Origin: UBA4781 sp963674975
Lineage (GTDB): Bacteria > Chloroflexota > Anaerolineae > Anaerolineales > Anaerolineaceae
Assembly: GCA_963674975.1 (NCBI GenBank)
Contig: OY771913.1
Coordinates: 1,798,001-1,862,000 of the forward strand
Direction of reading: 5' to 3'
DNA: 64,000 bases
Of this stretch, positions 17,227 to 26,177 are shown piece after piece. The position numbers and the translations under genes were made by a program. The notes beneath the pieces are model-generated. The model was given only the letters and a program-made list of their open reading frames with translations, was not told where the DNA came from and did no database searches. Numbering within the stretch: position 1 is the first letter of the stretch; each line of letters opens with the position of its first letter.

Positions 17227-17328
17227 ATTTAATTTTTAATCTTAAAACCACTTTAATTTTAAGATGCCGCTGGTAGTTGTATTTTGGTCACGTGCTATAA
17301 TGACCGAAACTATCCGATTTTAAACTCT

Positions 17329-20300
17329 ATGTCTTTTGTTCACCTGCACGTTCACTCTCACTATTCTCTGCTTGATGGATACTGTATGTTCCCCAAGCTG
17401 ATTAAACGTGCAAAAGAGATGGGCATGCCGGCGGTAGCGCTGACCGACCACGGTACCATGTTCGGTGTGGTTGAATTCTATAAAGCCTGTCTGAAAGCAG
17501 ATATTCGTCCCATCATCGGGTTGGAAGGCTACCTCGCTTCTCGACGTATGGATCAGCGCGATCCCCAGAAAGATAAACGTTCGAATCACATTCTGATGCT
17601 GGCTGAAAACATGACCGGTTATCAGAATTTACTCAAGATCGCCAGCGCCGCACAGCTGGAAGGATTCTATTATCACCCTCGTATCGACCATGAATTTCTG
17701 GCAGAACATGCTGAGGGTATTATCTGCACCAGCGCCTGTATGAAGGGTGAAATACCCTCGCTGATCGTAGGTAATCAGCTGGAAAAAGCGGAAGAACAGC
17801 TGCGCTGGTATATAGATGTGTTCGGAAAAGAGCATTTCTACCTGGAGCTCCAGGAACATGATATCCCTGAACTGCATACGATCAATAAACAGCTCATTGA
17901 ATGGGGAAAACAATACCAGGTTCCCCTGATCGCTACGAACGATGTGCATTACGTGGATAAAGAAGATGCGCGCTATCAGGATATCCTGCTGGCGATCCAG
18001 ACCGGTGCGGTGCTTTCTGATCCCAACCGTATGCACATGAACGGCGATACCTACTACCTGCGTTCTCCGCAGGAGATGGCGGCTCTGTTTGGCGAAGTAC
18101 CGGGCGCTCTCAGCAACACCGTGGAGATTGCCGAACGCTGTTCGGTAAAGTTGGAGCGCGATCAATACCATCTTCCGAATTTTGATGTACCTGAAGGATA
18201 TAATGCCACCACCTATTTACAAATGCTGTGTGAAGAAGGGCTTAAAAAGCGCTATAAAGAGCATGCCGATGACGCTGAAGTACGTGAGCGCTTGAATTAT
18301 GAGCTGGATATCATTCACACTATGGGATTCGATGCATATTTTTTGATCGTATGGGATCTCTGCAAATTTGCCCGCGAGAATGATATCTGGTATGAAGCCA
18401 GAGGATCGGCTGCCGGTTCTATTGTGGCGTATACGCTGGATATCACCATGGTCGAACCCCTTTCGCATAAGCTGATCTTTGAACGCTTCCTGAACCCTTC
18501 TCGTGTGAGCATGCCGGATATCGATCTTGATTTCCAGGATGATAAACGGGCTGATGTGATGCAGTACTGCGCGAAACGGTATGGCTACGATCAGGTAGCC
18601 CAGATCATTACCTTCGGTACTATGAAAGCACGTCAGGCGATCAGGGATGTGGGCAGAGTGATGGATATCCCGCTTGGCGAGGTGGATCGTGTGGCAAAGC
18701 TGATCCCCAACATCCCCAGCCATCCGGTTACGATCGAGGCTGCTCTGGAGGAAGTTCCGGAATTAAAAGAGATCTACACGAATGTTCCTCATATGCATGA
18801 ATTGATCGATACGGCTGCAAAGCTGGATGGTGTAGTGCGCAACGCTGGCACTCACGCGGCTGGCGTAGTGATCGCAGATAAACCAATCGTGGAATATCTT
18901 CCACTGCACCGCCCAACCCGTGAATCAGAAGACAGCCCTATAAAAACAGTTACCCAATTTGAAATGGCAGTGCTGGATGAACTGGGTATGCTCAAGGTTG
19001 ATTTTCTTGGGCTGGCAACACTGACGATCATGTCAAACGCCTGCAAGTTGATCGAAAAGCGGCATGGGGTGAAATTAAACCTGGATAATATCCCTCTGGA
19101 TGACCCTGAAACCTTCGCGTTCCTTGGAAAAGGATTGACCGCCGGTGTCTTCCAGCTTGAAGGTGGGGGAATGACCAAATTCCTGGTGCAGATGAAACCT
19201 ACGAATCTGGACAATATCATCGCCATGGTCGCACTATACCGTCCCGGACCAATGGGTTTTATTCCAGACTATATTGATCGGATGCACGGCAAGAAAAAAG
19301 TGGAATACCGCCATGAACTGCTGCGCCCGATCATGGAAGAAACATTTGGTATTGCGGTGTATCAGGAACAGATCATGTCTGCTGCTATTTCTCTGGCTGG
19401 CTATACTGCTGCGGAATCGGATAAACTGCGCAAAGCTATTTCCAAGAAAAAAGAAGACCAGATCAAAGCCCATGAGAAGAAATTTATCGAGGGCGCGGTT
19501 GCCAATGGCATCGAAAGAGAAACCGCGACGTTGATTTTTGAAGATTGGCGTAATTTTGCCCAGTACGGCTTCAACAAAAGCCATGCAGCAGATTACGGCA
19601 TGGTATCGGTGCAAACTGCTTATCTCAAAACACATTATCCTCTGGAATATATGACTGCATTATTATGCGGTTCTAAGAACGACAGCGAAAAAGTGGCATA
19701 TTACATTGCAGATTGTATAGCCATGGGAATCCCTGTACTTCCACCGGATATTAACCACAGCGGTTGGGATTTTTCAATAGAGGGGCAGGAAAATGAAGAG
19801 CAGTGCATTCGCTTTGGAATGGGTGCTATTAAAAATGTGGGTCAAAACTCAGTAGAAATGATCATTGATGCAAGGAATGATGAACCATTTGAAGATCTCA
19901 ATGATTTTATTCACAGGGTCGATTTGCGCAAGGTAGGCAAGCGTGCTCTGGAATGCCTTATCAGGGTGGGCGCGTTGGATACTTTTAGCGACCGGCGAGC
20001 CATTTTCAGTTCCCTCGACCGCCTGGTTGCGATCAGTGAGAGTCATTTCAGGGCAAAAGAAGAAGGGCAGCTTACTTTCTTCGGCGCGGTGGAAGGATTG
20101 AAGGAAGAGATACGTCTTCCCGATTTCGAGCCGATGGAGAAGAAAGAGAAGATGGAATGGGAGAAAGAACTGCTGGGGCTGTTCCTCACCGATCATCCGC
20201 TGTCTTCTTACATGAAAACCATCAAGAAACTGGTTTCGCATTACTCGGGTCAGTTGAGAGAAGCGAAGCAGAAAGAAATGGTTACCGTTGCAGGTAGATT

Positions 20301-21060
20301 GACCAATATCCGCTCGATCATGACCAAGAAGGGAAATCAAATGGGATTTGCCACCCTGGAAGATATCCAGGGGTTGATCGGTCTGGTGATCTTCCCACGC
20401 ACTTGGGAGCAAGCCCGTGATATTCTGATAGAAGATCAGGTTGTGCTGGTAAGAGGAAAAGCGGATGTGGAAGGCATGGACGCAAAGGTGCTGGTGGATG
20501 AGATTAGCAGGCTGGAGGTCGATCCGGACGGAGATGAAAGTGATGAAGATCCTGAAACCAGCTCCGGTGACGATGAATTGGGTTTCATGCCGCAGGAATT
20601 CATGGATGAGCAGATGGTCCCCATGGATGATGAATTCATGGAAGATTCTGCGCCAGAGGTTGAACGGGGATCCTCCTCTACACTAGATCAGGATGTGGGG
20701 CAGAAAAGCACTGTGGAAGAAGAACAGGGAAGTTACACAACAGTTGAAAGGGAAAATACATCCGGAAAGAACGGGGCTTCCCGGTTTGCACCTGTTTCAA
20801 TTGTAAAAAATAATAAAAACCTGACGATCGTGATCAATGCCAGTGGAAAAAAAGATCAGGATATTCGTCTTTTGAAACAGGTATATGGAATGCTGCGTTC
20901 TTCGCCGGGGGATGATCGGTTTACCCTGTTGTGCAGGGAAAATGGCAGAGATGTAGAGCTGGATTTTCCTAATGACGCGATCCGCATCTCAGATGATCTG
21001 CTGGAAAAGGTCAATCATCTGGTGGGAAAAGAAAACGTCCATATTCAAGAAGCTGAATAA
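17329..21060 (+). CDS. dnaE: DNA polymerase III alpha subunit (DnaE1 type)
   Basis: Replicative polymerase. Order: PHP domain (residues 1 to about 280, FVHLHVHSHYSLLDGYC with intact metal-binding histidines, VALTDHGTMFG); palm with PDIDLDFQDD (about 395 to 404) and KVDFLGLATL (about 556); then thumb, fingers, helix-hairpin-helix and an OB domain (about 985 to 1060). After that comes an acidic low-complexity linker (about 1068 to 1150) and a C-terminal 85-residue domain starting near KNLTIVINASGKKD. I chose ATG 17329, where homology begins; the frame to 17284 would add 15 unconserved residues. There is no Shine-Dalgarno; TATAAT lies at 17296-17301. 1243 residues is slightly long because of the linker. 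Confidence 0.96.
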   Translation: MSFVHLHVHSHYSLLDGYCMFPKLIKRAKEMGMPAVALTDHGTMFGVVEFYKACLKADIRPIIGLEGYLASRRMDQRDPQKDKRSNHILMLAENMTGYQNLLKIASAAQLEGFYYHPRIDHEFLAEHAEGIICTSACMKGEIPSLIVGNQLEKAEEQLRWYIDVFGKEHFYLELQEHDIPELHTINKQLIEWGKQYQVPLIATNDVHYVDKEDARYQDILLAIQTGAVLSDPNRMHMNGDTYYLRSPQEMAALFGEVPGALSNTVEIAERCSVKLERDQYHLPNFDVPEGYNATTYLQMLCEEGLKKRYKEHADDAEVRERLNYELDIIHTMGFDAYFLIVWDLCKFARENDIWYEARGSAAGSIVAYTLDITMVEPLSHKLIFERFLNPSRVSMPDIDLDFQDDKRADVMQYCAKRYGYDQVAQIITFGTMKARQAIRDVGRVMDIPLGEVDRVAKLIPNIPSHPVTIEAALEEVPELKEIYTNVPHMHELIDTAAKLDGVVRNAGTHAAGVVIADKPIVEYLPLHRPTRESEDSPIKTVTQFEMAVLDELGMLKVDFLGLATLTIMSNACKLIEKRHGVKLNLDNIPLDDPETFAFLGKGLTAGVFQLEGGGMTKFLVQMKPTNLDNIIAMVALYRPGPMGFIPDYIDRMHGKKKVEYRHELLRPIMEETFGIAVYQEQIMSAAISLAGYTAAESDKLRKAISKKKEDQIKAHEKKFIEGAVANGIERETATLIFEDWRNFAQYGFNKSHAADYGMVSVQTAYLKTHYPLEYMTALLCGSKNDSEKVAYYIADCIAMGIPVLPPDINHSGWDFSIEGQENEEQCIRFGMGAIKNVGQNSVEMIIDARNDEPFEDLNDFIHRVDLRKVGKRALECLIRVGALDTFSDRRAIFSSLDRLVAISESHFRAKEEGQLTFFGAVEGLKEEIRLPDFEPMEKKEKMEWEKELLGLFLTDHPLSSYMKTIKKLVSHYSGQLREAKQKEMVTVAGRLTNIRSIMTKKGNQMGFATLEDIQGLIGLVIFPRTWEQARDILIEDQVVLVRGKADVEGMDAKVLVDEISRLEVDPDGDESDEDPETSSGDDELGFMPQEFMDEQMVPMDDEFMEDSAPEVERGSSSTLDQDVGQKSTVEEEQGSYTTVERENTSGKNGASRFAPVSIVKNNKNLTIVINASGKKDQDIRLLKQVYGMLRSSPGDDRFTLLCRENGRDVELDFPNDAIRISDDLLEKVNHLVGKENVHIQEAE

Positions 21061-21086
21061 AAAAACCGCGATCAACGCGGTTTTTT
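21060..21086. terminator. Terminator between dnaE and lysS
   Basis: AAAAAACCGCG and CGCGGTTTTTT form an 11-bp stem around ATCAA. It has U-runs on both strands and serves the two convergent genes. Confidence 0.92.
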
Positions 21087-21091
21087 GTTTG

Positions 21092-22621
21092 TTATTTCTC
21101 TTCTTCTTCTGTTTCTCGCAGATGAGGGAAGAGGATCACTTCTCGAATAGAGCGGTTGTTGGTCAACAGCATGGTCAGGCGATCAATTCCCATGCCGAAG
21201 CCGCCGCTGGGGGGCATACCATAAGCCATAGCCCGTAAATAATCTTCGTCCATGGGATGATGCTCTTCGTCTTTTACATCAAACGTACGACCCATCTCGG
21301 TAAAGCGCTTTTCCTGTTCGAGAGGATCGTTCAATTCGGTAAATGCATTGCAAAGTTCCATCCCGCCCACAAAACCTTCGAATCGTTCGACTACCTGCGG
21401 ATTTTCTGGTTTATTTTTCGCAAGAGGGGAAATATCGCGGGGGTAATCATATAAAAAAGTAGGCTGAATGCAGGCAGGTTCCAGAAAATCTCCGATAAGG
21501 CTGTCGATAAGCTTTCCGCGCGGCTGTTCTTCTTTGGGATTCAGCCCTTTTTTCTTCATTGCCTGGAATAAGCTTTCTGCATCCGTGCAGGCATAAATAT
21601 CGACCCCGGTTGCATCCAGAATACCCTGACGCAGTTCCAGTCGTTTCCACGGGATATCCATACTGATCTCATGCTCATCGAAAGTAAACGTGCGTGTTCC
21701 CAGTACTTCGTCGCATACAAATGCCAGCATTTGTTCAGTAAAGCTCATGACCTTTTCATAATCGGCATATGCCATATAGAATTCGAGCTGGGTGAATTCA
21801 GGATTGTGTTTGAAAGAAACACCCTCATTGCGGAAGTCGCGCCCGATCTCGTACACGCGGTCGAATCCGCCGACCAGTAATCGCTTCAAATAAAGCTCAA
21901 AGGAGATACGTAAAAATAGTTCCTGGTGAAGCTGATTGTGGTGGGTAGAAAATGGACGCGCGGCTGCACCACCGTATATAGGCTGTAGGATGGGAGTTTC
22001 AACTTCGATGAAATCATGCTGGTCCATAAATTTTTGCAGTGCCCGGATGATCGCGGTTCGGGTGCGGAAAATTTGACGCACCTCTTCATTGACTGCCAGA
22101 TCTGCATAGCGCTGACGGTAGCGGGTTTCGGGGTCGTTGAATGTGGCATGTTTGACCACTTTTCCATCGACGATCTCGTCTTTTGCGGCTGGCAGGGGTG
22201 TAACTGCTTTAGCAAGCATCTTATAATTCTGCACCAGAACGGTGATCTCGCCGGTTTTTGACCGCATCAATGATCCGTTTGCCTGGATGAAATCGCCCAG
22301 ATCGAACTGGCTGCTGAAAGCTTTCAAACTCTCTGCTCCAATTTCATTGACCCGCAGCATTAATTGAATTCGCCCGCTGCCATCTTCAATATGACAAAAG
22401 GAGAGTTTGCCCATATTCCTGTTTGAGCGGATACGACCTGCCACCGTAACTTCGGGAGCATTTTTTGATGGGTCGTTCTTTTTTTCAAATTCCTCAAAAA
22501 TGGAAACGGCATCTTTGATTGAATGATCTACTTCTGCGCGGGTGGGATATGGTTCTACTTTTTCACTGCGCATCTGATCGATTTTTTCAAGACGTATTTT
22601 TTCTAGTTCATTCCAATCCAT
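21092..22621 (-). CDS. lysS: Lysyl-tRNA synthetase, class II
   Basis: Charges tRNA-Lys with lysine. The 509 residues hold an N-terminal OB anticodon-binding domain (about residues 50 to 150, VTVAGRIRSNRNMGKLSF), then the class II core: motif 1 around FMDQHDFIEVETPILQ, motif 2 FRNEGVSFKHNPEFTQLEFY, and motif 3 GFGMGIDRLTMLL near the end. FEGFVGGMELCNAFTELNDP is a LysS signature. It lies downstream of greA, with the greA terminator between them. Start ATG at 22621 follows AAGGATGAGT. Confidence 0.97.
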   Translation of the reverse strand: MDWNELEKIRLEKIDQMRSEKVEPYPTRAEVDHSIKDAVSIFEEFEKKNDPSKNAPEVTVAGRIRSNRNMGKLSFCHIEDGSGRIQLMLRVNEIGAESLKAFSSQFDLGDFIQANGSLMRSKTGEITVLVQNYKMLAKAVTPLPAAKDEIVDGKVVKHATFNDPETRYRQRYADLAVNEEVRQIFRTRTAIIRALQKFMDQHDFIEVETPILQPIYGGAAARPFSTHHNQLHQELFLRISFELYLKRLLVGGFDRVYEIGRDFRNEGVSFKHNPEFTQLEFYMAYADYEKVMSFTEQMLAFVCDEVLGTRTFTFDEHEISMDIPWKRLELRQGILDATGVDIYACTDAESLFQAMKKKGLNPKEEQPRGKLIDSLIGDFLEPACIQPTFLYDYPRDISPLAKNKPENPQVVERFEGFVGGMELCNAFTELNDPLEQEKRFTEMGRTFDVKDEEHHPMDEDYLRAMAYGMPPSGGFGMGIDRLTMLLTNNRSIREVILFPHLRETEEEEK

Positions 22622-22642
22622 GTACTCATCCTTATTTTTAAT

Positions 22643-22675
22643 AAAAAAGCCCCGCCAACCTGAACGGAGCGGGGC
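22643..22675 (-). terminator. Rho-independent terminator after greA
   Basis: On the minus strand GCCCCGC pairs with GCGGGGC, with some further pairing in the loop, followed by TTTTTTATT. It lies just past the greA stop and before lysS. Confidence 0.88.
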
Positions 22676-22693
22676 GTTTGTATTGCTCCGATA

Positions 22694-23158
22694 TCAAGCG
22701 ACTTCAATTATTTTAACCTTAAATGAACCATCAGGCGCCTGAACTTCAACCTGATCGCCGGCTTTATGATTCATCAAAGCTTTTCCAAGCGGTGATTCGT
22801 TGGAAATCTTTCCTTCAGAAGGCATTGCTTCTGCGGGACCTACGATGAAGTATTCTTCATTCTCTTTGGAACCCGATTCTTGAATGACGACTTTCGTCCC
22901 AAGTTGGATGGTTCCTCCGTTAGATTTCGATTCAATGATGCGAGCGGTAGCTAAAATGCCTTCCAGGTCTTTGATCCGTCCTTCAATAAAGGCCTGTTCA
23001 TTTTTCGCTGCTTCATATTCCGCATTTTCAACCAGGTCTTCACCGAAGGCGGCTTCACGCAGGCGTTCGGCAATTTCTGCGCGTCGAGTACCGCGCAGGT
23101 AATCAAGCTCTTCCTGCAGTTTATCGTAACCTTCTTTGGTTAAGAATGTGTTTGGCAT
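22694..23158 (-). CDS. greA: Transcription elongation factor GreA
   Basis: Rescues backtracked RNA polymerase by stimulating cleavage of the 3' transcript end. The 154 residues carry the N-terminal coiled coil with the acidic tip (TRRAEIAERLREAAFGEDLVENAEYEAAK), and a C-terminal FKBP-like domain with NESPLGKALMNHKAGDQV. Length is near the family norm of 158. Start ATG at 23158 is preceded by GAGGAAAAAAG. lysS lies downstream, a common neighbour, but a terminator separates them. Confidence 0.97.
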   Translation of the reverse strand: MPNTFLTKEGYDKLQEELDYLRGTRRAEIAERLREAAFGEDLVENAEYEAAKNEQAFIEGRIKDLEGILATARIIESKSNGGTIQLGTKVVIQESGSKENEEYFIVGPAEAMPSEGKISNESPLGKALMNHKAGDQVEVQAPDGSFKVKIIEVA

Positions 23159-23187
23159 CTTTTTTCCTCATTTAAAAATAGTGCTGC

Positions 23188-23263
23188 CTTAGAATTTGGA
23201 GGGAAAAATTCTTCTATATCAGGAATGATCCCCTATAGGGTATAAGAACCGTTAAATTCTAAG
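23188..23263 (-). promoter_or_regulatory. Inverted repeat and palindrome upstream of greA
   Basis: CTTAGAATTT (23188-23197) and AAATTCTAAG (23254-23263) are perfect 10-base complements. They enclose the 10-base palindrome CCCTATAGGG at 23231-23240. A weak promoter (CTGACT, 17 bases, TATACC) overlaps the distal arm on the minus strand. It could be an operator or a structured 5' leader. Confidence 0.45.
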
Positions 23264-23335
23264 TCAGAAGGGATTTTGTAATGACGCCTATCTTACCATA
23301 TTTTATTTACGTCTACAAGATAGTCTGGATGATGA

Positions 23336-23872
23336 TCAGCTACCATAATCAAATCCGCGCTGCAGTGCCGTGATATTGGATGCGATCAGATCTTCCTTTT
23401 TCCCTTCCAAGCTCTTTTTCAGTGCATTTTCAAGTTCAGCCTGACCGAAATAATTCGAGATTCGGATCAGTGCTCCAAGCAGCACAATATTTGCCAGACG
23501 TTTTTGTCCAATCGATTCGGCGATCTCAGTAGCCGGTAAACAGATGGCGTGAATATCTTTACGGGTCACTTCACGGTTTGTCATAGAAGAATCCACGATC
23601 AAATATCCGTCTTTCTGTACCTGATCCTCATATTTATCGAGCGAAGGCTGGTTCATGGCAATGACACTGGTTGGATTAAGAACCTGCGGTGAGCCGATCT
23701 CTTCATCTGAGAAGATCACCGTGCAGTTTGCAGTTCCGCCGCGCATTTCCGGTCCGTAGGATGGGAACCAGGTAACTTCCATTCCAAGCTCGAGTGCAGC
23801 ATGCGCCAGTACTTTTCCTGCGAAAAGAACTCCCTGACCGCCAAATCCGGCAATTAATGTCTCATTTTGCAT
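23336..23872 (-). CDS. 2-oxoacid:ferredoxin oxidoreductase, gamma subunit
   Basis: Gamma-type subunit of a KorABCD/VorABCD 2-oxoacid:ferredoxin oxidoreductase (178 residues). The start NETLIAGFGGQGVLFAGKVLAHAALELG and SYGPEMRGGTANCTVIFSDEEIGSP are signatures of this family, where the subunit helps bind CoA. It is the last gene of the four-gene operon that reads delta, alpha, beta, gamma. The gap from the beta subunit is 13 bases. Which oxoacid is used (2-oxoglutarate, branched-chain oxoacids) is not decided by this subunit. Confidence 0.93.
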   Translation of the reverse strand: MQNETLIAGFGGQGVLFAGKVLAHAALELGMEVTWFPSYGPEMRGGTANCTVIFSDEEIGSPQVLNPTSVIAMNQPSLDKYEDQVQKDGYLIVDSSMTNREVTRKDIHAICLPATEIAESIGQKRLANIVLLGALIRISNYFGQAELENALKKSLEGKKEDLIASNITALQRGFDYGS

Positions 23873-23885
23873 GTGTTTTCTCCTC

Positions 23886-24668
23886 TTAGAATTTCAGATC
23901 TTTTAATGCGGGATGAACTTTATAATCACCAAGCGGGTAATAAGGGATCATATTATCTTCCAGCCATTTTATGGCTTTTGTGGGGCTGAGGTGCCAGTTG
24001 GTGGGGCAGGTAGAAAGAAGTTCTACCATTGAGAAACCAAGACCGCGCACCTGCGTTTCAAAGGCGGTGCGGATGGCTTTCTTTGCCAACCGTATATTCT
24101 TTGGATCATGCAGGCTGCGGCGGGCTATATATCCGGCTCCATCCAGAGTCGCCAGCAGTTCACAGGAACGGATAGGGAATCCTACCTGCTCGACATCACG
24201 ACCTTTTGGTGAGGAAGTGGTTTTTTGTCCGGGCAGGGTTGTGGGAGCCATTTGACCGCCGGTCATACCATAGTTGGAATTGTTTATGAAGATAACCGTG
24301 ATGTTTTCCCCTCGCGCTGCGGCATGGATGATCTCCCCGGTACCAATGGAGATCATATCGCCATCTCCCTGATAAGTAAGTACAACCTTATCAGGATGGA
24401 CGCGTTTGATGCCGGTAGCCATCGCCGGGGCTCTTCCGTGCGGAGCCTGAACGAAATCAAAGTCAAAATAGTTATAGGTGAATACGGAACATCCGACCGA
24501 AGCTACACCAATGCTGTTGTCGCGTAGACCCATTTCATCGATCACTTCTGCTACCAGGCGGTGGGCAACCCCATGTGTGCAGCCCGGGCAGTAGTGTGTA
24601 TTGATATCCAGCAGTGATTCTGGATGCTGGTAAACAACCTGCATGTTCTCAAGATTCTGGGTTGTCAT
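23886..24668 (-). CDS. 2-oxoacid:ferredoxin oxidoreductase, beta (thiamine diphosphate) subunit
   Basis: Catalytic TPP-binding subunit, 260 residues. The TPP/magnesium motif is GDGDMISIGTGEIIHAAARGENITVIFINNSNYG split across residues about 99 to 132, with GQMAPTTLPGQKTTSSPKGRD typical for KorB/VorA types. HYCPGCTHGVAHRLVAE supplies the N-terminal CXXC seen in this family. It begins 1 base after the alpha subunit stop. Together with the delta ferredoxin it would oxidise a 2-oxoacid to the acyl-CoA and reduce ferredoxin, as expected in an anaerobe. Confidence 0.95.
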   Translation of the reverse strand: MTTQNLENMQVVYQHPESLLDINTHYCPGCTHGVAHRLVAEVIDEMGLRDNSIGVASVGCSVFTYNYFDFDFVQAPHGRAPAMATGIKRVHPDKVVLTYQGDGDMISIGTGEIIHAAARGENITVIFINNSNYGMTGGQMAPTTLPGQKTTSSPKGRDVEQVGFPIRSCELLATLDGAGYIARRSLHDPKNIRLAKKAIRTAFETQVRGLGFSMVELLSTCPTNWHLSPTKAIKWLEDNMIPYYPLGDYKVHPALKDLKF

Positions 24669-24669
24669 T

Positions 24670-25797
24670 TTACATTTCCTCTTTCACGATTGTCTCTAAT
24701 TTGGCAAGCCAGCGGTCGCGCGGATGTCCTTCGGTCTTCCAACCGTTGGTGTGCAGCAAGCGTATCTCGCGCAGGATCTCATCCGGGAAGGGCATGACCC
24801 CTCCCATTCGACCGTAATATTCAACCGGGATACGGCTCTGAGATGCCAGTATGACATCATCCAGCATCATACCGGAGTTCATTTCGACCACAAAGAAACC
24901 GGATAGTTTACTGGTATATTCAAGGATCTTTTGCCTTGGAAATGGGTTCAGGCTGATCGGTCTGAAAAGCCCCACCGGAATTCCTTCAGCGCGGGCTGCG
25001 CGGACTGCGGAGAGTGCTACGCGTCCAGCAGAGCCAAAACCAACCACGGCAAATTTGGCATCATCCATGAAGTATTCCTTATAGCGTACTTCATTTTTCT
25101 CGATTTGCTGCCATGTTTTCATCAGGCGCAGGTTGGTGATCTCTTCTTCTTTTGGATCCAGATAGATGGAGGTGAGTACATTGCGTTCTCTTTTTCCCTG
25201 TGCTGCAGAAGCAGACCAATCTGGCCAAATTTTTCTTACTTCTTTCATCGGGGGGAGGGTCACCGGTTCCATCATCTGACCGATGCTTCCATCAACCATA
25301 ACAACTCCGATAGTGCGGTATTTATCGGCAATATCGAACATCTCGTAAACCATATCAATGGTTTCCTGAATGCTGGCGGGAGCTAGCACAATAGGATGAT
25401 AATCACCATGCCCGCCGCCGTGCACCATCTGGTTGTAATCTCCCTGTGCCGGGGCGATATTTCCCAATCCGGGACCGCCGCGTACAACATCTACCAGCAC
25501 CATGGGTACTTCTGTACCCGCGATGTAGGATAGACCTTCCATCATGAGGGAGGTGCCCGGGCTTGAAGTGGTGGTCATGGTGCGGGCGCCTGCGCAGGCG
25601 GCTCCGTAAACCATGTTAATGGCGCCTAATTCACTTTCAGCCTGTAAAAAAACCCGTCCTAATTCGGGTAAACGTGCTGATAAATATTCCAATGCTTCTG
25701 TTTGCGGGGTGATTGGATAACCAAAATATGCCTGCAGCCCTGCCCGTACCGCTGCTTCGGCGATCGCTTCATTTCCCTTCCAGAGTTCTCTACTCAT
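24670..25797 (-). CDS. vorB: 2-oxoacid:ferredoxin oxidoreductase, alpha subunit (VorB-like)
   Basis: Alpha subunit of 375 residues that resembles the group annotated as VorB (3-methyl-2-oxobutanoate dehydrogenase) more than pyruvate enzymes. Signs are KGNEAIAEAAVRAGLQAYFGYPITPQTE at the N-terminus, QAESELGAINMVYGAACAGAR, and TSSPGTSLMMEGLSYIAGTEVPMV. The C-terminal domain II contains FAVVGFGSAGRVALSAVRAAR. It lies between the ferredoxin-type delta and the TPP beta subunit. The likely role is oxidative degradation of branched-chain amino-acid-derived oxoacids, or 2-oxoglutarate; the sequence alone does not settle which. Confidence 0.92.
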   Translation of the reverse strand: MSRELWKGNEAIAEAAVRAGLQAYFGYPITPQTEALEYLSARLPELGRVFLQAESELGAINMVYGAACAGARTMTTTSSPGTSLMMEGLSYIAGTEVPMVLVDVVRGGPGLGNIAPAQGDYNQMVHGGGHGDYHPIVLAPASIQETIDMVYEMFDIADKYRTIGVVMVDGSIGQMMEPVTLPPMKEVRKIWPDWSASAAQGKRERNVLTSIYLDPKEEEITNLRLMKTWQQIEKNEVRYKEYFMDDAKFAVVGFGSAGRVALSAVRAARAEGIPVGLFRPISLNPFPRQKILEYTSKLSGFFVVEMNSGMMLDDVILASQSRIPVEYYGRMGGVMPFPDEILREIRLLHTNGWKTEGHPRDRWLAKLETIVKEEM

Positions 25798-25806
25798 GCC
25801 ATCCTC

Positions 25807-26049
25807 CTATGCTTTGCTTTCTTTTTCAGGTCGTTTTTCGCGATAGACCGTGATGGCAGCTTCAGGGCAAACCACGGCGCAGGTTCCGCATCCTGTGCAG
25901 CCTTCCTTGTATAAAGCGGCGGGATGAAATCCACGCGGCGTGATGTGGCTTTTATCGAGCGCGATCACCTGCACGGGGCAGTTCAAAATACAAAGCTCGC
26001 AGGCTTTACAGAGATTTTCATCTACTACAATTGTTCCCGTAAGAGGCAT
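25807..26049 (-). CDS. 2[4Fe-4S] ferredoxin, delta subunit of the 2-oxoacid oxidoreductase
   Basis: An 80-residue protein with two CXXCXXCXXXCP cluster motifs: CKACELCILNCPVQVIAL (about residues 14 to 31) and CTGCGTCAVVCPEAAITVY (about 50 to 68). It is the electron-transfer delta subunit and the first gene of the operon, 9 bases before the alpha gene. Start ATG at 26049 is preceded by AAGGAGAAAAT. The N-terminus MPLTGTIVVDENLCKACELC is like those of other KorD/VorD proteins. Confidence 0.94.
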   Translation of the reverse strand: MPLTGTIVVDENLCKACELCILNCPVQVIALDKSHITPRGFHPAALYKEGCTGCGTCAVVCPEAAITVYREKRPEKESKA

Positions 26050-26177
26050 TTATTTTCTCCTTGTTAGTAAAAGAGTTGCTGCGGTGAAGTTTCAAACCAA
26101 TTGGTATTGTATTATACAGGATTGTTGAACTGCTAGTGATACCCTTCCCACGGGGAATCTACAAAGTTCCCTATACA

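Noticed and set aside
17296..17322. A 7-codon leader peptide (ATG at 17300) right at TATAAT before dnaE
   Set aside because: The ATG overlaps the -10 hexamer itself, so it could not be transcribed from it; no ribosome-binding site.
19234..20412. Two antisense frames (133 and 187 codons) in dnaE
   Set aside because: They mirror the polymerase gene; no Shine-Dalgarno and no known motif.
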